Assembly: GCF_902686445.1 (NCBI RefSeq)
Contig: NC_062225.1
Span: 94,352,581 to 94,416,580, forward strand
Origin: Sciurus carolinensis
Taxonomy: Eukaryota > Chordata > Mammalia > Rodentia > Sciuridae
Direction: 5' to 3'
DNA length: 64,000 bases
Shown: positions 34,701-46,166 of the stretch, piece after piece
Numbering within the stretch: position 1 is the first letter of the stretch
Layout of the letters: the number at the start of each line of letters is the position of its first letter
Program-made: the position numbers and the translations under genes
Notes under the pieces: model-generated
Databases searched by the model: none
What the model saw: only the letters and a program-made list of their open reading frames with translations
What the model was told of the DNA's origin: nothing

Positions 34701-37214
34701 TCCCTGGGTGGGTAGGAGCTGAGGAGGGAGCTCACCTCCCTGGGTGGGTAGAGCTGAGGAGGAGGCTCACCTCCCTGGGTGGGTAGAGCTGAGGAGGGAG
34801 CTCACCTCCCTGGGTGGGTAGAGCTGAGGAGGAGGCTCACCTCCCTGGGTGGGTAGGGCTGAGGAGGGAGCTCACCTCCCTGGGTGGGTAGAGCTGAGGA
34901 GGGAGCTCACCTGCCCTGGGTGGGTAGAGCTGAGGAGGGGGCTCACCTCCCTGGGTGGGTAGGAGCTGAGGAGGGGGCTCACCTCCCTGGGTAGGTAGAG
35001 CTGAGGAGGGAGCTCACCTCCCTGGGTGGGTAGGAGCTGAGGAGGGGGCTCACCTCCCTGGGTGGGTAGAGCTGAGGAGGGGGCTCACCTCCCTGGGTGG
35101 GTAGGAGCTGAGGAGGGGGCTCACCTCCCTGGGTAGGTAGAGCTGAGGAGGGAGCTCACCTCCCTGGGTGGGTAGGAGCTGAGGAGGGGGCTCACCTCCC
35201 TGGGTGGGTAGAGCTGAGGAGGGAGCTCACCTCCCTGGGTGGGTAGGAGCTGAGGAGGGGGCTCCCCTGCCCTGGGTGGGTAGGAATTGAGGAGGGGGCT
35301 TGCCTGCCCTGGGTGAGTAGGAGTTGAGGAAGGGGCTCGCCTGCCCTGGGTGGGTAGGAGCTGAGGAGGGGGCTCCCCTGCCCTGGGTGGGTAGGAATTG
35401 AGGAGGGGGCTTGCCTGCCCTGGGTGAGTAGGAGTTGAGGAAGGGGCTCGCCTGCCCTGGGTGGGTAGGAGCTGAGGAGGGGGCTCACCTCCCTGGGTGG
35501 GTAGAGCTGAGGAGGGGACTCACCTCCCTGGGTGGGTAGAGCTGAGGAGGGGGCTCACCTCCCTGGGTGGGTAGGAGCTGAGGAGGGGGCTCACCTCCCT
35601 GGGTGGGTAGTGCTGAGGAGGGGGCTCACCTCCCTGGGTGGGTAGGAGTTGAGGAGGGAGCTCACCTCCCTGGGTGGGTAGAGCTGAGGAGGGGGCTCAC
35701 CTCCCTGGGTGGGTAGAGCTGAGGAGGGGACTCACCTCCCTGGGTGGGTAGGAGCTGAGGAGGGGGCTCACCTCCCTGGGTGGGTAGAGCTGAGGAGGGG
35801 GCTCACCTCCCTGGGTGGGTAGGAGCTGAGGAGGGGGCTCACCTCCCTGGGTAGGTAGAGCTGAGGAGGGGGCTCACCTCCCTGGGTGGGTAGGAGCTGA
35901 GGAGGGGGCTCACCTCCCTGGGTGGGTAGGAGCTGAGGAGGGGGCTCACCTCCCTGGGTGGGTAGTGCTGAGGAGGGGGCTCACCTCCCTGGGTGGGTAG
36001 GAGTTGAGGAGGGAGCGCACCTCCCTGGGTGGGTAGAGCTGAGGAGGGGGCTCACCTCCCTGGGTGGGTAGAGCTGAGGAGGGGACTCACCTCCCTGGGT
36101 GGGTAGGAGCTGAGGAGGGGGCTCACCTCCCTGGGTGGGTAGTGCTGAGGAGGGGGCTCACCTCCCTGGGTGGGTAGGAGCTGAGGAGGGGGCTCACCTC
36201 CCTGGGTGGGTAGGAGCTGAGGAGGGGGCTCACCTCCCTGGGTGGGTAGAGCTGAGGAGGGGACTCACCTCCCTGGGTGGGTAGGAGCTGAGGAGGGAGC
36301 TCACCTCCCTGGGTGGGTAGAGCTGAGGAGGGGACTCACCTCCCTGGGTGGGTAGGAGCTGAGGAGGGGACTCACCTCCCTGGGTGGGTAGGAGCTGAGG
36401 AGGGGACTCACCTCCCTGGGTGGGTAGAGCTGAGGAGGGAGCTCACCTCCCTGGGTGGGTAGAGCTGAGGAGGGGACTCACCTCCCTGGGTGGGTAGAGC
36501 TGAGGAGGGGACTCACCTCCCTGGGTGGGTAGAGCTGAGGAGGAGGCTCACCTGCCCTGGGTGGGTAGAGCTGAGGAGGGGGCTCACCTCCCTGGGTGGG
36601 TAGGAGCTGAGGAGGGGGCTCGCCTCCCTGGGTGGGTAGAGCTGAGGAGGGGACTCACCTCCCTGGGTGGGTAGGAGCTGAGGAGGGAGCTCACCTCCCT
36701 GGGTGGGTAGGAGCTGAGGAGGGAGCTCACCTCCCTGGGTGGGTAGAGCTGAGGAGGGGGCTCACCTCCCTGGGTGGGTAGGAGCTGAGGAGGGGGCTCA
36801 CCTCCCTGGGTGGGTAGGAGCTGAGGAGGGGGCTCACCTCCCTGGGTGGGTAGAGCTGAGGAGGGAGCTCGCCTCCCTGGGTGGGTAGAGCTGAGGAGGG
36901 AGCTCACCTCCCTGGGTGGGTAGAGCTGAGGAGGGGGCTCACCTCCCTGGGTGGGTAGAGCTGAGGAGGGGGCTCACCTCCCTGGGTGGGTAGGAGCTGA
37001 GGAGGGGGCTCACCTCCCTGGGTAGGTAGAGCTGAGGAGGGAGCTCACCTCCCTGGGTGGGTAGGAGCTGAGGAGGGAGCTCACCTCCCTGGGTGGGTAG
37101 GAGCTGAGGAGGGAGCTCGCCTCCCTGGGTGGGTAGAGCTGAGGAGGGGGCTCACCTCCCTGGGTGGGTAGAGCTGAGGAGGGAGCTCACCTCCCTGGGT
37201 GGGTAGAGCTGAGG
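31729..37214 (+). repeat. minisatellite E, 35/36-bp unit, about 155 copies
   Basis: The largest uniform array here apart from A. The unit reads TCACCTCCCTGGGTGGGTAG, then (G)AGCTGAGGAGGGGGC; the optional G gives 35 or 36 bp. GGGTGGG plus GGAGGGGG in each unit supplies four or more G-runs across adjacent units, so it can form quadruplexes on the plus strand. The stretch GGTGGGTAGGA in the 36-bp form matches the classic human hypervariable minisatellite core (GGTGGGCAGGA) at ten of eleven bases. On the minus strand each unit contains GGAGGTGAGC, a donor-like match, just after CCCACCCAG, an acceptor-like match. Variant units with GCCCTGGGTGAGTAG mark duplicated blocks. Confidence 0.97.
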
Positions 37215-38084
37215 GTAGCTGGGGCTCCCTTCTGGACTGTTCCTCAGGATCTGACTGCGCTTCGGGCCATCTGCCTTCTCCTTCCTTGGGAACTTCCTGT
37301 CGGTGCTGGTGGGAAGCCTAGGCCTGGGAAGAAAGAGACGCGCCCTGGGAGGAGCTGGAGGCGGGTCTCTCAGTGCTGCTGCTCTCAGGGGCCACCTCTC
37401 GCAGTCTGTTGGCTTCATGTGGATGCACTCTGAGTGCCGGGTCCCGTCTTCATGAGTATGGGGCTGGTGGTCTGCAGCCAGATCCCTCCCCTCCCTTCCC
37501 TTCCTGAGAATGGCACATCACCCCCATTTTGCACATCAGCCTCTGGGAAACTCTGCTGGTGCCCCCTCCCGGGCCCGACTGGGAGGTATCCATCCAGCTG
37601 CCACCAGTCAGAATGCCCCAGGTCCGCACAGGGAAGAGGGTCCCCATCTTCTCCCTGTGCACAGAACCTCCCCAGGACTTAGAGCTCAGGAGGCCCCCCT
37701 TCGGTCTGATCTCACCCAGGTGGAGATCTCCAATGCAGGGGTGCAGGTGGTATGCTCCCTCCTCTTTGGGACATGCTGACTTGATTTATGTCTTTGATTG
37801 ACATCCTTTTGGGGTCAAAGGGAGGAGACAGATGGATACGCATGATCCATAAGGTGGCAAAGTTCCATGAGTTCTCTGTTAAGACAGGTACAAACACTCT
37901 CTGTCAATCATACTAGTCACAGACTCCATATATGAAAGACTTAGTTTTCATCAAATGGCCGGCATGCTAAATACAAGTGGACCTTATGTGAGAACCAGAG
38001 GACCCCCAGAGCTGCCCAGCGCACAAGCAGAGGGCTGGGTCTTTCTGAAACTGCACATATCTTGCACCAGGCACGGTCTCCTGT
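37215..38084. other. unique non-coding sequence
   Basis: Unique DNA between minisatellite E and the candidate LTR. Only short open frames occur and nothing is recognised. Confidence 0.5.
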
Positions 38085-38622
38085 GATGGGCTGACAGATC
38101 TGGCTCCATGAGAATGTTCTAAGCCAGACTCTAAGGGAAATGACCAAACAGACTCCATTTTGCTCTGAGACTCCATGTTATGTAGGAAATAAGCTTCTCC
38201 CATGGGAACACCCCGCCTTTGTACTCATTATCAGTTACTTGGTGTGACATGTTTAGCAATACAAAATAACAATTCCTATGTAATGAAAAATTGCTCTCTT
38301 TTGATCCCTATTGCTCCTAACCAATGTACCATGTAAACGTAATTGCGTGGTTATTAGTAACCATTCTTTAGTTTGTACCTAGGTGACCCACTTCCCCCTC
38401 TGTCGATGATCTCATGATGTTAGTTTGTAATTTCGAATCATAACAACAGACACTTAAGATTGATGTGATTTTTGGTATGAGAACCCCTACAACCCTGTGG
38501 CCGGGGCTGTTCTCCCAACAGCCTTTTTTTGGGCATTGTGTGAGACAGTCAGCAGCTGGCTAATAAAGACTCTCAGATTTGGACTTCTCAGTGGTGATCG
38601 GTCTGTTCTTAAATTGCGCCCA
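38085..38622 (+). mobile_element. candidate solo LTR of an endogenous retrovirus (boundaries approximate)
   Basis: A roughly 540-bp block of AT-richer DNA with LTR-like organisation. It has a CCAAT-like ACCAATG near 38318, a CTAATAAAGACTCTC polyadenylation signal (AATAAA at 38562-38567), and a short pyrimidine- and GT-rich tail after it, as expected for R-U5. No gag, pol or env-like coding sequence lies on either side and no tRNA primer-binding site is clear, so if correct it is a solo LTR. The exact ends (TG...CA) and the flanking duplication were not established. I cannot name the family. An unrelated AT-rich repeat remains possible. Confidence 0.5.
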
Positions 38623-41600
38623 TAATAAAGGGGGCCATGTGGACTGGTCAGGGGGTGTCACTGCACCGCCCAGCCTACACGAGCATGGCTGGTGAGGACA
38701 GGGGTCTTTCCCGCTCATGCAGCTGATGGCTCCAGCCTCGCTCACGGGCCACCTTAGAGAGCTGAGGGTCTGTGAGCATCGCCATAAGCTGGGCACACTG
38801 GTGATCATTTGAATAAGCAAGAAGTGCGTGCTGCCACCCTGGTGGGTACCCTGGGGCACCTCCATGGTGAGAGAGGCCCTGAGGACCAGGCACTCACACC
38901 CACCAAGCTCTGGGCCCCGCAGCAGTGGCCTCCCAGTGACCCTCAGTCACAGACAGCACTGTGGGAAGAAATAACAGGAACTCGTGTGCACACCATCCTC
39001 AAGTCGAAGAGCGGGGAGTGACATTAGGGATCCCTCGTGGGCGTGGGGAGCCAGGCCACGCGTGACCTCGTGAAGTCTGCTCGCTGCTGCTGTACTAGTC
39101 AAAACATTAAAACGGTCCCCTGCAGCAAGGATTTGAGTTTAAATTCCACAGACTTTTTCTTCTAGAAAATACTAGTGTTCTGTTTATAACACCACACTGA
39201 TTTAAATCTGTATGACTCTTAAATCTGCTCTATTCTTTATTTAAAAAATCTTTCATCATGAAATTCACTGTCTCAGAAAATAACTTCCTGTAGAATTAGA
39301 ATAAGCAGCTCTAGATCTTGAGGACTCCCAGGGCAAGCCGTCTTGCCGCAGGACCTGCCGTGCCTGCAGCCAGGAGCGGGCTCTGCTGCCCGCAGTGCTG
39401 AGCAGGCCACTCTGCTGCACAGGCCGGGACTGCCCGAGGCAGCCTGCCACCCCGTCTCATGGGAGGACCGGCCTGAAGCCGTTGCTTTCCTTCCCAGTCT
39501 CTTAGCTGCGGTGTCGATCCCAACCCCATCAGTCCCTGTGAGCCCAGGCAGCGTCCGGCTTCCTAGCTTCCTGCCTAATGGATCTTACTAGCAAATTGGA
39601 CTTTTTGGGTTTTATTGTCCCCTCAGGGGATCACTGCTGAACTGTGTTCATTTATTCTTTTTTATTCTTTATCTATTATTTACACAAGGAAACATTCCTG
39701 TTTTTCTTTCAGAAAATTCTGTTATTCCTGGCATTAGCAGAAGAATTTCTGTCAGTTTTATAAATCACCTATTACTGTACATTTCCAAGCCAATGTATTA
39801 GAGAGCTTCACGTTGGCTCTACTGTAAGTTGCAACTCACGGGTGCAGGAACCGTGGCTGACACTGGTGCTACAGGATACTCCACTGCTGCCTGCTGGAAA
39901 GCCCAGTGGGCATTCACGGGAAGCCCTCTGAGCAGCAGGAAGCAGCACACAGCCAAGCAGCTGCCAGGCCTGCAGCCTCCCCCTGAGCCCCAAGCCACCA
40001 GCCCCACCTCCAGGTTCACACTCCCCCAGGGCAAGAGCACCCCCGAGAGGCTGCTTCTGCTCCCACCTGGTGAACACGGGGACAGTGCATTACTGGGAAG
40101 AACACAGGTAATCGAGGGTAGATGCACAGTTGGTCCTGCTGGGGTTGGTCCTGCTCCAGGGAAAGGGACGTGCTCACTCCCGGGCTTGGCCACATATGCT
40201 GTTGTCAGAGCTTTGGGGGAGAATGGAGCCTGAAGGGCAAGTTTACCTTCCATCCCCTGCAGCTTTGGAGCTCAAGAAGCCCCCCCCTCCCCGCTCATCA
40301 CTCCCATTCAGCCAGGTCTGTGCTCTGAACCTTCCCGACCCAGTGAATTGCCCACACGGGGCGCAGCATGTCAGGGCTCTCCCAGGACCCAGAGAGGCTG
40401 GAGGCTGGGAGTGAGGCCTCTGGATGCACACGTGGGGCTCCACGTCCTGCAACATGACGACCCGGGTTGGTCCACTGGTTATTTCTCTGACAGTGTCCTC
40501 TGTGACTCTTTAGTAAAACTGCTACAGAGACTGACACCAGGACTCAGTGCACCATGAAGAGGGCATGGTACACCGTGGGCCCTCACTGCATCCTGGGACA
40601 CAAGGCTGCACTTGGCCCTCGCACAAGGAGGAGCTCAGGTGGCACCACTGTGGAGTGGACAAGCCTTCAGGGAGTGTCTACTCCGGCCACTGCTAACCCA
40701 GGAAAAGACCCAATTGCCTTTCATCCTGTGGGTACTTGGGAGCAGAGGCTGCAGTGCAGAGAGGCTTCACCAGTGAGACCAGGCAAAGACTGTGCAGCCC
40801 TGGGAAGACAAGAGAGGCGGGGCAGCTTCCCTTGTGGTTCCAGGTCTGCGTGAGAAGCCAGAGGGGAGGGTGGGTTAGTCAGCTCAGCCCCAGCACCAGG
40901 CCACCTGGCCAAGCCCTGCCTGTCAATCACCAGCAGAGCAGACATGGGCAAGAGATTCCACTTTGGTGAAACAGAAAAGCACTAGGATCCCTGAACACGG
41001 TGTGTGAGGATCTGAGGAATTCACAGAAGGGTGTGTGTGGAAGAGATCCTGGCAATTGGGAACTCTGTGTCCTCAGTCACAAGTGTAGCTCTGAGTAGTT
41101 TCTATATTGTCTTTGAAACATTAAAACAAAATCTGCCTAAAACAAGGACTTTCATGTGAGGTGTGAGTTAGGGATCAGCAGCCTGCAGAAGATAAATACA
41201 TGGATCCCATTGCCAAAAGAAAAGGTCACACGGAATGGCTTACAGTAAAGACGGCACCAGAACACAGGGCAAAGACCACAGCCTGTGACCAACAGGGGGT
41301 CAGCACCAGGAGCACGGGGGCCTCAGAATCCCTTGAGGCCCTGCTAAAAATGCCTTTGGTGGCAGCAGGGCCCTTCAGCCTTGGGGAAGAGTAAGGCCCG
41401 AGAAGTCAGAGAATCAGGTGTTGGAAGTCCAGCTTCCCCTCACAGTCCTCAAGTTGTCTACCACTGTGATGGACAGGACGCAACATCACACCTTGTGCCC
41501 TGCTGGAGCGGCAAGGGCAGCATCGTGAGCCATGGAGAAGCTGTATTCCAGACAGAGCGTGGGCATCCGTCCAGCTTCCTTTACTGGGGCGCTTAAGGCA

Positions 41601-44600
41601 GGTGCTGGACAAGCATGGAAGCCAGTGTCCTGAGGATGTCTCTCCCATCCACAGGGCATGAGTGCGGGCATAGTGAGGAGCCTTTTAAACATGAGCTTTG
41701 TGGAAAAGCACCAAAACCCAGAGGCCTTTCACGGTGCCCGTTAGGGTCTCGTGATTTTTGCCATTTGTAGCACAAGCGCTGTCTCCTTTCTTCCAAGCAA
41801 ATTCTGAGGCTGTGTGAAGCCTGTGTGAGCAGTGATCTCAGAGACCCTGGGGCAGAGGGGAGTCACAGAGGAACTGAGGTCCCCTTGTGGTTTGCTCCGC
41901 ACAGAGCACCATGCAGAATCCACTCCCATGAGCACGCAGCTCAGAGTCGGCCCAGCCTGGGTCTAGGGAATGGAAGAGGCAACCAGCTGCTGCTTCCCCG
42001 GCTGTCTCCCGGAGCTGTGAGGGAGGGGCCTGCAGGGTCGGGGTGCCAGGAGGCCTGCCTGTCCACGTCCACGGCATCCACATGAGCTGTGACTAAGCCG
42101 CAAGCAAGAGCCCTGCAAACCCTTGGCTCCAAGCGCTTGGTGAGGTGGACTCTCACACCAGCACTTAGGACGGCAGGGCCGCATGCTCTGCTGACAGTCA
42201 GTGCCCCGCAGGAGGGACTTACTCAAGATGGAGATGGAAGTCGGGAAGCAGCTCGGCTTGTGGTTGTGAACTTGCTCTTCCTTACCTTTGCCCTGGCTGG
42301 CCCCCGGTCCTGCTGCTCCACCGTCCCAAACCCCCTGCTCTGGCTCTGTGTGCGGACACTGCAGTTTTGTTTGTGATGTAGCAGGACTTCCAGCAGCTCA
42401 GGTAGGGCTCAGGGATTGCACCTGTGCAGGAAACGGCCATCTGTGCTGTTAGCCGTGAGGGGTGGCTTTGCTGGGGGCATGGAGGGGCCTGGGAGTGGGT
42501 GGGCAGAGGCAGATGTGCATGTGCCTCTCCTCACTGACTCAATTCCCACCAAGCACACTCAATTCCCACCGGGCGGGCAGGAGGACCTGACATGGAAGCA
42601 GAGTCAGGAGGCCGGGCTGCACAGGCATCCTGGCACCGCGGGTCCTCACTCTCCCACCACGGAGCAGCTGCCAGCTGGGACCTCATGCAATCTGCATGAG
42701 GAAATCGCTCCGCACAGCTTTCTCAGTTTAAGTGGGTCGTTTATAAACAAACGGCCGCGGCCCCGTGAGACATAAACGGGGATGTGTTCGTTGGGAGTGG
42801 TGGAGACACATTTCAGGGAGAAGTCCTAGGCCTGAGCTCTGGGGTTTTCAAAAGGTCGCCCGTTCATCACACTGCAAGAATCAAAGCCTCCTTTTTCCCA
42901 TAAAATTAAAAAGAAAAGCAAAAACGCACGATCCAATAAATATTGGAGAAAATGCAGAAAGTCATTAGAAAGAAAACCGTGCTTTCCAGCCCCTGCCTGG
43001 CCCTGAAGGGACACATCCTGGAGGGCATGTGGGGACGGCCTCCCGGGTGGGCGGTGCCACAGTCCTCGCAGCAGTTCCCTGCTCTCCACAGTGAGGTTGC
43101 TCACACCAAGTAAGTTCCAGGGGTGCCTGTGACTGAGAAGGGACAGAGAGCTCAGCACAGGCGGGCGCGAGGCTCCGTGTGCAGAGGGCGACGCCTGTGA
43201 ACTGATGGCTTTCATCCAGTTAGTTCTGAGTTACAGCACAGGAAAGAATGTAGGTCCACAGACACGGGGTTAGTGACTCTTTAACTATCAACAAATACCA
43301 CTGTGACTCCCTCTTAGTAAATCTCAGTAAGCCAGAACCAAATAAACGCTAGCTCAAGATTTGGAATTGTCAGTTTATTAGACAATAACCAAATTAAAAC
43401 CACATCAGTTCATGACTAGATAAATTGACCAATCTTGTCAGGTGTGTTCATCCCAGTTCGAAATATCTGTGAACATATGGGACCAAATTGCCTTCAGTGC
43501 AAAAGCACAAGTGTTACAATCTGCTGTCAGACCTGGGGACCTGTGCCCAGGGCCAAGGAGGGCACTGGAGGGCCCGGGGGAAGGTGTCTTCCGCGGAGTC
43601 CAGGAGGGTGCCAGGCACGCTGAGGCGTCTGCTTCAGGGACAGCGCCAATGGCTGAGGTGGGGAGCGGAGGGCCAGATGAACACAGGCAGGCCCGGAGCT
43701 CAGGGCAGGGATTCTGACACACAGTCCCTGGGCCACCTGCTGTCTCTCTGGGACGTTGTTAAGTCTCCAGGGCCTGCACAGTGACGGCTCCCAGCTCACT
43801 CAATGACTCCTCACACCAGACCTTCTGAGAGTCCTGTTTTATTTGTGCCTCCAAAAAGTCATAAAAACTTCTACCACAATTTTCCTTCCAGCAATAACTT
43901 AGTTGCTGAAAAAGAAAATACTTCAAACCTGCTGAAAAGTCTGTGGTTTGAGGAGCACTGGTGGTTAAGGGCAGCTCAGAAAGGCGCCGGGGGACAGAGG
44001 GCAGCGGGCGGGAAGCTGTGCAGACAGAAGCAGGAATGAGTCGCTGTGAGAGCCATAAAATCCACTTAGTACAGGGAAACAGTTTTGATTTCTGTGCCAG
44101 CTCTGAGCCAGTGAATGCAACTCTCTTCAGTTTGGCACCTCCTGAATTCAAGTGACGCATCGGCGAACCACACTCTGGCAGGATGTGAAAAAGACCAACG
44201 ATTCCTCGGTTAATGAGTAGGTTTTCTTGTCTTTATGACCAAACACTGGCATGAGACCCTCCTGTCAGGGCAGACGCCTGCCCAGAGCTCCTGGCTCCCG
44301 ACCAGCCTGGACACCCAGTGCCCCCAGGCACAGGATGCCTGCCCTCGCTCCGCCTGCTTCAGAGGAGGCTCTCCTCTGACCTCACAGCCCCCCTCACAGA
44401 GTTCTCCCGACTGACCAGGCAACTGGATGCACACTGTGCTATGGTGACAAAGCTGAGCAGTACAGCTGACAGAACGTGGTGTCTCCGGTGGATCAGGCCA
44501 CAGAGCCAAGGAGTAACCTGCCCGGTCTTCACTCTGGTCCAGTGCTTGGGTCTGGCAGCCCAAACTCCTTCAACCACAAACGCTGCAAGTCAGATACAAA

Positions 44601-46166
44601 GTCCCTTTAAACACGCTTGCTCAGGGGCAGGTCGTTTGTGAACTCCAGGACAGAAGTGTGTTAAAACTGGACACCGCGGCAGCGAGAACAGGAATTCAGT
44701 GTCCAGGTCCTGAGAACACAGGCCCAGCAGCAAATCTCAGGACCGTCTCGAGTCACACCGGACAGGGCCCCCCAATGCCCTCCATGTAACAATGGTAAAA
44801 CTCCTTTAGCTCCAGGCCCTGCGAGGGCACCTGACGGAGTTGCCTGCCAGGATGTGTGGCTCTTCCAGCGCTGCAGCCCCACCCACCACACCCTCAGGAC
44901 CCCAAACGACGGTCAGCTTGGCTCACATCCAGTCCAAGGCCTCTGTTAAGCCAACCTGACCCAGGTCCCAGCTAAGGACCTTCACAGACGATCTTCCAGG
45001 AAGAAGAGTCAGCAGCAGGAACCAGGGCACACGGAAGGGGAACCATGTGGCAGGGTCAGCAGCTGGAGCAGGCTGTCAGTCACAGGCGCTGTGGGAAGCT
45101 GACCACCCAGGTCCAAGACAAGCCTGGCCCAGGACACAGATAAGAAGGCACAGCCAGTCTGCTGTGTGGAGTGGCTGGACCACACTCTTCTCACGTTCGT
45201 TCACCTCCTCCCAGTTCTCTGCAGGGCGCTGTGGGCCCGCGGCGCCGTAGCTGTCCAGGAACACAGGGGGCTCGCCGTCTGCTGCTGGGCAGTCCTGCGC
45301 GGTGCCTGCTGTAGCCTGGTTTTGCTCCTCCAGCCTGGCCAAGCAACAACTCCTCACCAGGTGTGCATTCTGCCCTCTCCTCTGGACCACGCCCATGGGA
45401 ACCCGTGACCTTGCTTCTCCTTGGTTCCCGCCACTGAGGTTGGGCAGAGGCACCAGGCGAGGGGCTGGACCCTGGCCGTGCAGGTCTCGGGTTTGGTAAT
45501 TCCCCTTTGGGTGTCTTCTCTGGGTCAGGTCTAAACCTCCCCGGAGGCCTAGTAACTGAGCTTCCTGTGGATTGATGGACGTCCGGTGATTTATCAAACT
45601 GGTTTCTCCTTCTTGGCTCTGCAGTGTTCAGGGACAATGGAGAGAGGGCTGTAGCAGGACCCCTGCCTCCCCCATGTCCCCCAGCAGGCCACTGGCCTCC
45701 GGATTTGGTGCCTAACAGCTTCTGAAGAATTCTGAAAAGGCAGAGGATGCCAGGGACTAGAAGGTGCTGCTGGTGTGGTTGCTCCTGGATACCAGGCTTG
45801 GGAGCAGCGTCTGGTGGCTGTGAAGACCACTTTGCCTCAGATGAGAAGCACTTTCTCTCCACGTTCCTGGTGGTCTTTCTTATTCAGTTCCACACTTGTG
45901 AGGGAAAACCTGCCCTGGTGTTGAGACAGGACTGGAGAAGTCTCTCGCGCTCTCTGCAGCCGTGAAGGTGACTGGAATCAGGCTTTCACAAAGTCCCGTC
46001 CTCGGACACAGCCTCCGAGCAAACCCCACAGCCCGAAAGGAAAGACAATGTTCGGCCACCTTCCGCGAGACTGGAGGTCATGTTTCTGGTCCCTTCTCGC
46101 CATGGACCCCTGCACCTTGTGCTCCTGTCTGGTGTTTCCACTCTGTTCCTATCAAGAACCTGTGGC
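38623..46166. other. long unique non-coding stretch
   Basis: About 7.5 kb of mostly GC-rich unique DNA with AT-rich patches at about 39100-39300 and 39590-39800. Open frames of up to 223 codons (for example minus strand 45191-45862) have no recognisable domain. No tRNA, tandem repeat or L1 piece was recognised. A short AATAAA-bearing AT patch near 43340 has no linked exon. Confidence 0.45.

Noticed and set aside
38623..40000. Retroviral internal region downstream of the LTR
   Set aside because: No gag, protease, polymerase or envelope motif and no clear primer-binding site were seen in any frame.
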